Assembly (NCBI GenBank): GCA_003445855.1
Contig: DMCG01000025.1
Location: 1 to 5,779, forward strand
Length of the DNA stretch: 5,779 nucleotides
Direction of reading: 5' to 3'
DNA from: Spartobacteria bacterium
GTDB lineage: Bacteria > Verrucomicrobiota > Verrucomicrobiia > Chthoniobacterales > UBA10450
Within the stretch, counting starts at the first letter, position 1, and each line of letters opens with the position of its first letter. Of the stretch, positions 1 to 5,756 are shown one piece after another. Under the pieces are notes generated by a model. The model was given only the letters and a program-made list of their open reading frames with translations, ran no database searches and was not told the origin of the DNA. A program made the position numbers and the translations under genes.

Positions 1-1206
1 CTTCGCCGGATGCAGCGGCCGAAACCAGTCCGCTGGATCGATCGTGGCCCAGTGGCGATCTTCCCCGGGCTCATCGATTGCCATACGCATCTGCCGCAAT
101 ATTCCGCCGTCGCGCGAGGTGAGAGCGAATTGCTCCCGTGGCTGCGCCAGCACATCTTCCCAGTGGAACGGGAGTTCACAGGCCCGAAAGCGCGTGCCGA
201 GGCGCCGCAATTTTTCCACGAACTCGCACGCCATGGCACAACCACGGCGATGGTTTATGCGGCGATCTATGAAGATAGCTGCGAAATCGGTTTCGAAGCG
301 GCGAAGCAAAGCGGATTGCGCGTCATCCTCGGGAAAATGATGATGGACCTCGGCTCGTATGGCCAACTCCAGCCTAAAAAAGTAGTTTCCGTATCGTTAT
401 TGGAAAGTGAACATCTCTGTCGCAAGTGGCATCGCGCGGAAGATGGCCGGCTCGAATACGCTTTCAGTCCACGTTTCGCTGTCACCTGCTCGGAAAAATT
501 AATGCGGAGTGCGGCCGAGATGGCGGCGCGCTTCGACGCTTATCTTCAAACTCACCTGGCCGAGAATCGCGAAGAGCTCGAAAAAGTGCACCATCTCTAC
601 ATGTCAGCGCGAGATTACACCCACGTATATGAAAAGTGCGGACTGCTCACGCCGAAAACCGTGCTTGGACATTGCATCCATCTTAATCCGCGGGAAATCG
701 CGGCGATCGCGGCCGCGCAGTCAAGTGTCGCTCATTGTCCGACTTCGAATCTTTTTCTCGGCAGCGGCTTGATCAAGCTCGACCAATTTTTGAAAGCCGG
801 CATTGCTGTCGGACTTGGCTCCGATGTGGCCGCCGGGCCCGAGTTGAACATGTGGCAGGTGATGCGCGCGGCCATTGATGTGCAAAAGGCGCGCGGAGCT
901 TACGAACCGAACCTGCGCCCGTTGCGCTCGAGCGAAGCATTTTATCTTGCCACTCACGGCGGCGCGCGCGCTCTCGGCAAAGCCAAAGTAATCGGAACAC
1001 TCGATGTCGGTAAGGAAGCGGACCTGATTGTTGTCGATCTTGCCGCGCTTGTTCCTTATCCCAAGGATCGCGACGCGCTGCGTGAGTTGTCCACGGAAGA
1101 CGTGCTCGCGCTCTGCGTTTATCGCGGCGGTCCGCACGCGAACCTGGAGACTTACGTGCGGGGCAAATGCGTCTACCAGGCACCGAAGGTCGCTTCGCTT
1201 TCATGA
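1..1206 (+). CDS. guaD: Guanine deaminase, 5' end cut by window edge
   Basis: Amidohydrolase-superfamily enzyme expected to convert guanine to xanthine and ammonia in the cytoplasm (purine catabolism). The frame is open to base 1. The first ATG is at base 10, but the N-terminal beta-sandwich strands that normally precede the first metal motif are missing, so the true start very likely lies upstream. Numbering from that ATG: PGLIDCHTH holds the HxH metal pair (H25, H27). LPWLRQHIFPVEREF (residues 42-56) and SPRF (R155) are typical of guanine deaminases. Then come THLAE (H182, E185), GHC (H221), AHCPTSNLFLGSG (242-253) and the SDV aspartate (D272). The LPWL...FPVER and AHCPTSNLFLGSG signatures favour guanine deaminase over chlorohydrolases or SAH/MTA deaminases. 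The C-terminal part (IGTLDVGKEADLIVVD) is the usual return to the composite domain. The stop overlaps the nadC start (ATGA), implying co-expression. All metal and catalytic residues inside the window are present. Confidence 0.9.
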   Translation, partial: LRRMQRPKPVRWIDRGPVAIFPGLIDCHTHLPQYSAVARGESELLPWLRQHIFPVEREFTGPKARAEAPQFFHELARHGTTTAMVYAAIYEDSCEIGFEAAKQSGLRVILGKMMMDLGSYGQLQPKKVVSVSLLESEHLCRKWHRAEDGRLEYAFSPRFAVTCSEKLMRSAAEMAARFDAYLQTHLAENREELEKVHHLYMSARDYTHVYEKCGLLTPKTVLGHCIHLNPREIAAIAAAQSSVAHCPTSNLFLGSGLIKLDQFLKAGIAVGLGSDVAAGPELNMWQVMRAAIDVQKARGAYEPNLRPLRSSEAFYLATHGGARALGKAKVIGTLDVGKEADLIVVDLAALVPYPKDRDALRELSTEDVLALCVYRGGPHANLETYVRGKCVYQAPKVASLS

Positions 1207-2051
1207 ATCCGAATCTTCTCGATCCAATTGCCATCGCCATTCAAGAGGACATTGGGGAAGGCGATATCACGACGGAGTTTTTCGTGCCGGTAGATTTGCG
1301 CGCCTCAGCGCAAATCATTGCGCGCGAAAAAGCAATTATCGCCGGCACCGAAACAGCAGCCGACGTTTTTCGCAGGATCGATCCTGCCACGCACGTTCGG
1401 ATCGTTTCTGCCGACGGCTCCGAAGTCAACGCCGGCGAAGTGATCATCGAGATGGACGGCCTGGCTCGTTCGATCCTGAAAGCGGAGCGGGTAGCGCTGA
1501 ATTTTCTGCAGCGGCTTTGCGGGATCGCAACGCTGACGCGAAAATTCGTCGATGCGGCGGGCAACGATCGCGTCAAGATCCTCGATACTCGAAAAACAAC
1601 GCCGGGGCTGCGTGCGCTGGAAAAAGCCGCCGTGGTCGCCGGTGGCGGCGCGAATCACCGCTTCGGTTTGTTCGACATGGCGCTGGTGAAAGATAATCAC
1701 CTCGTCGCTCATTCAGGATTCACCACATTTGCCGAGACGGTGCGGAGACTGCGCCAACAGCGGCCGGACGTGCGCATTGAAGTCGAGGCCGATCGTCTCG
1801 AACAAGTGCGCACATTTCTCAAAATCGACGATGTCGATCTTATTCTGCTCGACAACATGAAACCGGCGCAAATGCGCGAGGCCGTGGCGCTGGGAAAAAA
1901 CAAAGTAAAATTTGAAGCGAGCGGCGGCATCACCTTGAAAAACATCCGTCAAATCGCCGCCACCGGCGTCGATTACATTTCAATCGGCGCGCTCACCCAT
2001 TCGGCGCGAGCCATCGATCTTTCGCTGGAAATGACGCCGGTCGCTGTTTGA
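1203..2051 (+). CDS. nadC: Nicotinate-nucleotide diphosphorylase (quinolinate phosphoribosyltransferase)
   Basis: Converts quinolinate and PRPP to nicotinate mononucleotide, CO2 and pyrophosphate, in de novo NAD synthesis. At 282 residues it has the usual family length. The N-terminal domain starts MNPNLLDPIAIAIQEDIGEGD, with the characteristic EDIG.GDIT motif. The TIM-barrel-like catalytic part contains AERVALNFLQRLCGIAT (95-110), DTRKTTPGLR (128-137), GGGANHRFGLFD (147-158), VKDNH (162-166), IEVEA (192-196), LLDNM (215-219), EASGGIT (238-244) and the SIGALTHS phosphate loop (260-267). The Arg, Lys and His residues that bind quinolinate and PRPP (R130, K131, H152, R153, K163) and the acidic pair (E195, D217) are visible. 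The frame is open to an earlier ATG at 1167. I chose 1203 because it fits the family N-terminus and overlaps the guaD stop as ATGA. No strong ribosome binding site precedes it, so coupling to guaD translation is likely. nadA and nadB are not in the window. Confidence 0.96.
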   Translation: MNPNLLDPIAIAIQEDIGEGDITTEFFVPVDLRASAQIIAREKAIIAGTETAADVFRRIDPATHVRIVSADGSEVNAGEVIIEMDGLARSILKAERVALNFLQRLCGIATLTRKFVDAAGNDRVKILDTRKTTPGLRALEKAAVVAGGGANHRFGLFDMALVKDNHLVAHSGFTTFAETVRRLRQQRPDVRIEVEADRLEQVRTFLKIDDVDLILLDNMKPAQMREAVALGKNKVKFEASGGITLKNIRQIAATGVDYISIGALTHSARAIDLSLEMTPVAV

Positions 2052-2683
2052 GAACGCCGAAGATCGACAAATCGGCTGCGACCGATCGGTTGGTCGCCGA
2101 TGAACTGCGCGATGCACTGGGAGTGTGCACGATTGGCCGCGAGATTGTTGTTCTCGAGGAAACGGCTTCAACAAACGATTCGGTGTTGCAAAGAGCGACG
2201 TTCGACACGCCGGAAGGTCTGGTCGTATTCGCCGAACGTCAGACCGCCGGTCGCGGCCAACGCGGCAACACCTGGGAGTCCGCCGCGCACAAAGGACTTT
2301 GGTTCTCGATCTTGTTGCGGCCGAAGATCGACATCGGCGATTCGGGACGATTGACCGCTTGGGCGGCCGAGGCCATCGCGCAAACGATTGCCAAAGAATT
2401 CGCTCTCAGTGCGACGATCAAGCCGCCGAACGACATTTACATCGCTGGAAAAAAGATCGCAGGCGTGCTCGTGGAAATGCGCGCGCAGCAAAACGCGCCG
2501 CATGTCGCGATCTCCGGGATCGGGATCAACATGAATCACAGGCTGGAAGATTTTTCCAAAGAATTGCGCTCGCGCGCCATTTCTCTTGCAATGGTGTTAG
2601 ATCGACAAGTTGACCGGCAACAACTTGCCATCGCGCTTTTGCGCAATCTCGATCGGACTTACGTCGAAACTTTCGGCTCGTAA
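2048..2683 (+). CDS. birA: Biotin--[acetyl-CoA-carboxylase] ligase, short catalytic-domain form
   Basis: Activates biotin with ATP and attaches it to the biotin carrier domain of carboxylases. The 211 residues cover the catalytic core: LEETASTND (36-44), QTAGRGQRGNTWES (65-78, the biotinyl-AMP loop), GLWFSILLRP (83-92), KPPNDI (125-130), KKIAGVLVE (135-143) and GIGINMN (157-163). There is no N-terminal helix-turn-helix, so it should not act as a repressor of biotin genes. The protein ends at YVETFGS, where the usual C-terminal SH3-like domain (about 45-50 residues) would begin, so that domain is missing. The loop reads GRGQRGN rather than GRGRRGR, and the canonical KWPND is KPPND. The start is TTG within a TTGA overlap with the nadC stop, supporting coupled translation. 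The other nearby ATG (2101) is out of frame. The last 25 bp overlap the convergent trpD end. Family assignment is firm; whether the short form is fully active is not shown by the sequence. Confidence 0.9.
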   Translation: MRTPKIDKSAATDRLVADELRDALGVCTIGREIVVLEETASTNDSVLQRATFDTPEGLVVFAERQTAGRGQRGNTWESAAHKGLWFSILLRPKIDIGDSGRLTAWAAEAIAQTIAKEFALSATIKPPNDIYIAGKKIAGVLVEMRAQQNAPHVAISGIGINMNHRLEDFSKELRSRAISLAMVLDRQVDRQQLAIALLRNLDRTYVETFGS

Positions 2684-3711
2684 TTTTGCAAGGCGCGCAA
2701 TTTTTCCAGCGCCCGACCGCTGTCGAGTTGGACGCGCGCCAGTTCAATTCCGTCTTTTAAATCGCGAGCCAGTCCCGCCACGACAAATCCGGCCGCTGCG
2801 TTGACGATGACCATGTCGCGTTTTGGTCCGGTGGTTTTTCCCGCAAGTATCCCTTCCAGTGTTGCCGCATTCTCCTTCGCGTTTCCTCCGCTGAGTTCGG
2901 CAACGCTCGCGCGCGCGATGCCGAGCCAATTCACGTCGAGAACGGCCGAGGTGACTTTATCATCGATAAGCTCGGCAATGGTAGTTGCTCCGCTTATGGA
3001 AATGTCGTCCATGCCGGCGCCATCTTCGCCGAGACCGTGAACCACCCATGCGCGCGCGCGTCCCAGCTGTCGCAGCACCTCCGCAAACACAGTCGTTAGG
3101 CGAGGCGCGAAGACACCGACGAGTTGCCGTGATGGTCGCGCTGGATTCAAAAGCGGGCCGAGCAAATTGAAAACAGTGCGTGTATTTTGCCGCGCCAGCC
3201 GTTTGCGCATCCCGGCGAGAGCACGAAAAGCCGGATGATATTGTCGCGCAAAAATGAATCCGAGACCGTGTCGCTTGACGCATTCTCGCAACTCCTCCGG
3301 CGCGAGCTGAATCGGCACCCGCAATTCCTCAAGAACATCGGCGCTTCCACATGTGGACGTGACACTGCGGTTGCCATGCTTGATCACAACCGCGCCGCCG
3401 GCGGCCAGGACAAACATGATCGTGGTGGAGACGTTAAAAAAATCGAGACCGTCACTGCCGGTGCCGCATACATCGATCATCGGACCAGCCAAATCCTTGG
3501 CGTCGATCGTTGGATCGATAGCGCGCTCCATGAGTAAATGAACAAAGCCCACGATCTCCTCCGCGCTTTCGCCCTTGCGGTGCAGCGCGGTAAGAAACTC
3601 CGCTTTCAATTCATCATTGGCTTGGTCGGATAGCAGCAACGTGACCGCGTAACCGATGTCGGCGCTGTTCAGATCAACACCGCTCCGCAATTTTTCGATT
3701 AGCGCTTTCAA
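2659..3711 (-). CDS. trpD: Anthranilate phosphoribosyltransferase
   Basis: Transfers phosphoribose from PRPP to anthranilate in the second committed step of tryptophan synthesis. The 350 residues match the family length. The N-terminal helical domain starts MKALIEKLRSGVDLNSADIG. The PRPP loop reads DVCGTGSDGLDFFNVST (80-96), followed by KHGNRSVTSTCGSADVLEEL (111-130), YHPAFRAL (158-165), RTVFNLLGPLLNPARP (178-193), VVHGLGEDGAGMDDIS (223-238) and the C-terminal ALEKLRAL helix. Two family motifs differ slightly: GTGGD is GTGSD, and the metal-binding LDEIS is MDDIS (D235, D236). The start is TTG at 3711-3709, chosen because the N-terminus fits the family; no Shine-Dalgarno is seen (the preceding bases are CATTTCTTCT). 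It lies 25 bp after the siroheme decarboxylase-like gene on the same strand and is probably co-transcribed with it. No other trp genes are in the window. Confidence 0.95.
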   Translation of the reverse strand: MKALIEKLRSGVDLNSADIGYAVTLLLSDQANDELKAEFLTALHRKGESAEEIVGFVHLLMERAIDPTIDAKDLAGPMIDVCGTGSDGLDFFNVSTTIMFVLAAGGAVVIKHGNRSVTSTCGSADVLEELRVPIQLAPEELRECVKRHGLGFIFARQYHPAFRALAGMRKRLARQNTRTVFNLLGPLLNPARPSRQLVGVFAPRLTTVFAEVLRQLGRARAWVVHGLGEDGAGMDDISISGATTIAELIDDKVTSAVLDVNWLGIARASVAELSGGNAKENAATLEGILAGKTTGPKRDMVIVNAAAGFVVAGLARDLKDGIELARVQLDSGRALEKLRALQNYEPKVST

Positions 3712-3736
3712 AGAAGAAATGAATGAGCGCGAAAGT

Positions 3737-4843
3737 TCATGCGCTCTGCGAATTCATTTCGCGCAGCCATTCGCGATAAACGACCGGCGAAATCTCGGAA
3801 GGTTTGATCTCGCTCCGCCCGCCCCAAAAGACGTTTGTGTACGAAACTGGGATTCCTTTCGCTTGAAGATGTCGATCTATCGCCGCTTTGTGCTGGAGCA
3901 GCAGTTGCTTGTCCGTGCCGTGCGCGACAGCCATGATATTGACGTTCTTGAATTCAGGGCCAGCCTCGCGCCAATAGCAGTGAGTCAGAATGTGATGCCG
4001 GCCGACCTCACCGCCGGCTTCAATCTCGCGATCAGGCGGCACCGCCCAATGAAACAAAGCGTTAAACCGCGTGACGCGCACACCGCCGGCAGAAGGTTTT
4101 ACATGTTCGAGAAAGGTCGAGAAACGCCCGGTGATTTTGCGCGCGTTCAATTCCTCGGCCACGCGATAAAATTCTTCCAGCGAAACGCCAGCTTCATTTG
4201 CGCGCGCCGCCCACGGCGCCACTTGAATTTCGTCCAACCCGAATTCACGCTTCAGCGCGAGCAACACTTTCCACTCCTGTTCGCTAAGATCGACAACTTG
4301 CACCGGAATCATCTTGGCTGGTTCGTTCGCTTTGCTCCCCGGCTCAATCGTTTTCCGGCGAACATGGCCTACGCCGAGAGTAAAGATTCCTTTGGCCGGC
4401 ATGATACGAAAATCTTCCGCGCCAACTTTCTTGGCGAGTAATTCGCAATGCTGTTGCAACGAAAAGCCGCGCGGCACTTTCAACGTCGTCCAAAGTTTGT
4501 AATCCGAGCCGGCCGTGACCGCGTCAGTCGAGCGCAGCACCACGTGACCGGAAAATGGATCGCGCTGGAACATCCAATCGAACGCATTGTCGATCTTGTC
4601 CGGGGGAACTTTCCAGGCCACGAGTGCGCTATCGGCAAGATTGGTCGCGAGCAAAGTTTGCCGCACGCGACGGATCGTGCCGGCGCGGAGCATGGCCGCG
4701 ATCCGCGCCATGACAACATCGACATCTACACCCGAGCGCCGCGCAATTTCCTCGAACGGCTCGCGCACAAAGCCTTCGATCTTGTCCTCGGAAATGGCGA
4801 GAATCTTAGCGTTGATAGGATCATCGTGCTCGACCGGCAACAT
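3737..4843 (-). CDS. Siroheme decarboxylase-like protein, fused AhbA-AhbB (NirD-NirL) type
   Basis: A 368-residue protein with two copies of the Lrp/AsnC-like fold seen in siroheme decarboxylases. These enzymes convert siroheme to 12,18-didecarboxysiroheme in the alternative heme and heme d1 pathways. First half: winged-helix-like region (about 11-65, ending AGTIRRVRQTLLATNLADSA) and a ferredoxin-like region (about 72-160) with VAWKVP, H100 and YKLWTTLKVP. The latter resembles the HNY...YNLWF block of AhbA/NirD but has extra residues between the His and the YxLW. Second half: helix-turn-helix-like region (about 186-242) and RFNALFHWAVPPDREIEAGG, then THCYWREAGPEFKNVNIMAVAHG, read in two parts (287-295 and 296-309). 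This corresponds to the SHCYQRP...PYNLYTMIHG block of AhbB/NirL, with H288 in the expected place. Automated annotation may call it an Lrp/AsnC regulator. The ATG at 4843 is the first start after an in-frame stop; no clear ribosome binding site precedes it. trpD follows after 25 bp. No other heme gene is in the window, so the substrate is inferred. Confidence 0.72.
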   Translation of the reverse strand: MLPVEHDDPINAKILAISEDKIEGFVREPFEEIARRSGVDVDVVMARIAAMLRAGTIRRVRQTLLATNLADSALVAWKVPPDKIDNAFDWMFQRDPFSGHVVLRSTDAVTAGSDYKLWTTLKVPRGFSLQQHCELLAKKVGAEDFRIMPAKGIFTLGVGHVRRKTIEPGSKANEPAKMIPVQVVDLSEQEWKVLLALKREFGLDEIQVAPWAARANEAGVSLEEFYRVAEELNARKITGRFSTFLEHVKPSAGGVRVTRFNALFHWAVPPDREIEAGGEVGRHHILTHCYWREAGPEFKNVNIMAVAHGTDKQLLLQHKAAIDRHLQAKGIPVSYTNVFWGGRSEIKPSEISPVVYREWLREMNSQSA

Positions 4844-4942
4844 GGCGCAAATAAACGCTATCGGACGCGATTATCCAAGTCGTAGTCACGATTCGATATT
4901 GGACGTTGGGCGTTGAGCGTTCGACGTTTTCTGCGACTCCTC
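4844..4942. promoter_or_regulatory. Divergent intergenic region, presumed promoters for both flanking genes
   Basis: These 99 bp lie between two genes transcribed away from each other, so promoters for both should be here or just inside the genes. I cannot identify a convincing -35/-10 pair in either direction. On the minus strand GATAAT (4875-4870) resembles a -10 box, but no good -35 sits 16-18 bp upstream. Much of the right half is taken up by the tandem heptamer repeat. The role is inferred from gene orientation only. Confidence 0.35.
4894..4928. repeat. Imperfect tandem heptamer repeat, consensus SGRCGTT
   Basis: Four consecutive 7-bp units fit NGRCGTT: 4901-4907 (ggacgtt), 4908-4914 (gggcgtt), 4915-4921 (gagcgtt) and 4922-4928 (cgacgtt). 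A fifth, diverged unit at 4894-4900 keeps only the frame and the final TT. The array ends 14 bp before the proposed ATG of the HAD gene, in the divergent intergenic region. An alternative TTG start for the HAD gene (4913) falls inside the array, which argues against that start. Function unknown; short heptamer arrays of this sort occur as dispersed repeats in some bacterial genomes. Confidence 0.75.
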
Positions 4943-5602
4943 ATGATTAAGGTCATCTTCTTCGACGCGGTCGGCACACTCTTTTATCTAACGAAAAGCG
5001 TCGGGTATCATTACGCGCTCGTCGGCGATGAAGTTGGTTTGAAATTGAACGCGCCCGCGCTGGATCGCGCGTTCTATGCAGCATGGAAAAGAATGCCGCC
5101 GCGGAAAGCCATCGATGGGCCGCGCGAAAACGACGATAAAGATTGGTGGCGCGAACTTGTCGATCTTGTCCTCGATCAGGTCGCGCCGGAACTCGATGAA
5201 ATCGATCGCGATAATTTCTTCGAGGTCGCCTACGAGCATTTCGCCGAAGCTGGCGTGTGGGAACTTTATCCGGAGGTTGTCGATGTTCTGGAAAAGTTGC
5301 GGCTGCGATTCCGCCTTGCGGTCATCTCGAATTTTGATGGACGTCTGCGCATGATCCTGGAGCAACTCGGCGTTTCGAAATTTTTCTCGCACGTTTTTAT
5401 TTCCAGCGAAATTGGCGCCGACAAACCTGATCAGCTCATTTACCGACGCGCAGTGAAGTTTCTCGGCATCGGACCAAAAGAAGCGTTGCACGTCGGCGAC
5501 GATCCGGAACGCGATTGGAAAAGCGCGACGGCTGCCGGATTGTCGATCTTTCAGTTGGATCGACAAAAAAAATCGCTGCGCGATCTACTGAAGATGCTGT
5601 AG
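4943..5602 (+). CDS. HAD-superfamily hydrolase, REG-2/HDHD3-like, subfamily IA
   Basis: A cytoplasmic haloacid-dehalogenase-like protein of 219 residues; the substrate is unknown. Motif I is IFFDAVGTLF, with the nucleophile D8. The Asp normally two residues later (general acid/base) is V10, as is common in REG-2/HDHD3-like members. An alpha-helical cap follows (about 15-105, with DKDWWRELVDLVL typical of this group). Motif II is VISNFDGRL (S129), the motif III lysine is in GADKPD (K161), and motif IV is HVGDDPERD (D186, D187). The start chosen is ATG at 4943, because MIKVIFFDAVGTL is the standard HAD N-terminus. An in-frame TTG at 4913 would add ten residues encoded partly by the heptamer repeat and is less likely. 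No Shine-Dalgarno is evident. The TAG stop lies inside a hairpin repeat element, so the last residues or stop may derive from that insertion. Family call is firm; enzymatic activity is open because of the missing second Asp. Confidence 0.9.
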   Translation: MIKVIFFDAVGTLFYLTKSVGYHYALVGDEVGLKLNAPALDRAFYAAWKRMPPRKAIDGPRENDDKDWWRELVDLVLDQVAPELDEIDRDNFFEVAYEHFAEAGVWELYPEVVDVLEKLRLRFRLAVISNFDGRLRMILEQLGVSKFFSHVFISSEIGADKPDQLIYRRAVKFLGIGPKEALHVGDDPERDWKSATAAGLSIFQLDRQKKSLRDLLKML

Positions 5603-5656
5603 CGGCGGCCTATGACCGCCGAATCTAGAGTACGACGCTCATAGAGCGCGGCTACA
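5598..5656. repeat. Paired-hairpin repeat module 1 (terminal inverted repeats TGTAGC/GCTACA)
   Basis: A 59-bp element bounded by the inverted repeats TGTAGC (5598-5603) and GCTACA (5651-5656). Inside are two hairpins: GGCGG (5604-5608) with CCGCC (5616-5620), and CGCTC (5636-5640) with GAGCG (5644-5648) around an ATA loop. The linker contains ATCTAGA (5623-5629). The left end overlaps the TAG stop of the HAD gene. The outer stem plus two inner hairpins would fold into a three-way junction in DNA or RNA. The layout matches module 3, although the hairpin sequences differ. It is probably a small dispersed, non-coding repeat, but there is only one copy of this exact sequence here. Confidence 0.7.
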
Positions 5657-5660
5657 GAAT

Positions 5661-5691
5661 TGTAGGGCAAGCGCATTGCTTGCCATCTAGA
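5661..5691. repeat. Hairpin repeat module 2, apparently a half unit
   Basis: Starts TGTAGG (5661-5666) like the other modules and forms a perfect 7-bp hairpin, GGCAAGC (5666-5672) with GCTTGCC (5678-5684), around a 5-base loop. ATCTAGA (5685-5691) follows directly, the same 7 bases that follow the first hairpin of module 1. No closing inverted repeat (CTACA) is present, so it looks like the left half of a two-hairpin unit abutting module 3. Function unknown. Confidence 0.55.
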
Positions 5692-5749
5692 AAAGGTAGG
5701 GGCGATTAACCTCAATCGCCCGCGGGCGGTTCGGTGAACCGCCCCTACC
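5691..5749 (-). terminator. Possible intrinsic terminator of the tRNA transcript, formed by module 3
   Basis: Read in the direction of tRNA transcription, the GC-rich inverted repeat ending CGCCCCTACC is followed immediately by TTTT (complement of 5694-5691). Strong hairpin plus T run just downstream of a tRNA 3' end resembles a Rho-independent terminator. The T run is only four bases and the fold is branched rather than a simple stem, so the call is tentative. Confidence 0.35.
5695..5749. repeat. Paired-hairpin repeat module 3 (terminal inverted repeats GGTAGGGGCG/CGCCCCTACC)
   Basis: A 55-bp element with perfect 10-bp terminal inverted repeats (5695-5704 and 5740-5749). Two internal hairpins compete with these ends: GGCGATT (5701-5707) with AATCGCC (5714-5720), and GGGCGGTTC (5724-5732) with GAACCGCCC (5736-5744) around a GGT loop. 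With both hairpins formed, the outer GGTAG/CTACC stem still pairs, giving a compact three-way junction. It has no reading frame of note and lies 7 bp from the tRNA 3' end. Confidence 0.72.
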
Positions 5750-5756
5750 CAAACAT

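Noticed and set aside
1167..1202. Upstream ATG giving nadC twelve extra residues
   Set aside because: The extra residues lie inside the guaD end and do not fit the NadC N-terminus; the ATG at 1203 matches the family and the ATGA overlap.
721..1240. Long minus-strand open frames opposite guaD
   Set aside because: They are composition-driven shadows of a clearly conserved plus-strand enzyme and show no recognisable domains.
3656..4441. 261-codon plus-strand open frame opposite the siroheme decarboxylase-like gene
   Set aside because: Its translation has no recognisable motif, while the minus-strand product shows family motifs along its full length.
4870..4875. GATAAT as a -10 box for the siroheme decarboxylase-like gene
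   Set aside because: No acceptable -35 at the right spacing, and a single hexamer match is weak.
4913..4942. TTG start extending the HAD protein by ten residues
   Set aside because: The extension is basic, is encoded partly by the heptamer repeat, and precedes the standard HAD start MIKVIFFD.
4776..5174. 15-bp direct repeat tcgatcttgtcctcg at 4776-4790 and 5160-5174, with a shorter match near 4591
   Set aside because: All copies are inside coding regions on opposite strands and reflect common codons (Asp-Lys-Ile on one strand, Asp-Leu-Val-Leu on the other) in GATC-rich DNA; no structure or spacing supports an element.
5598..5749. CRISPR array
   Set aside because: The modules are unequal, lack an identical repeat with regular spacers, and no cas genes are present.
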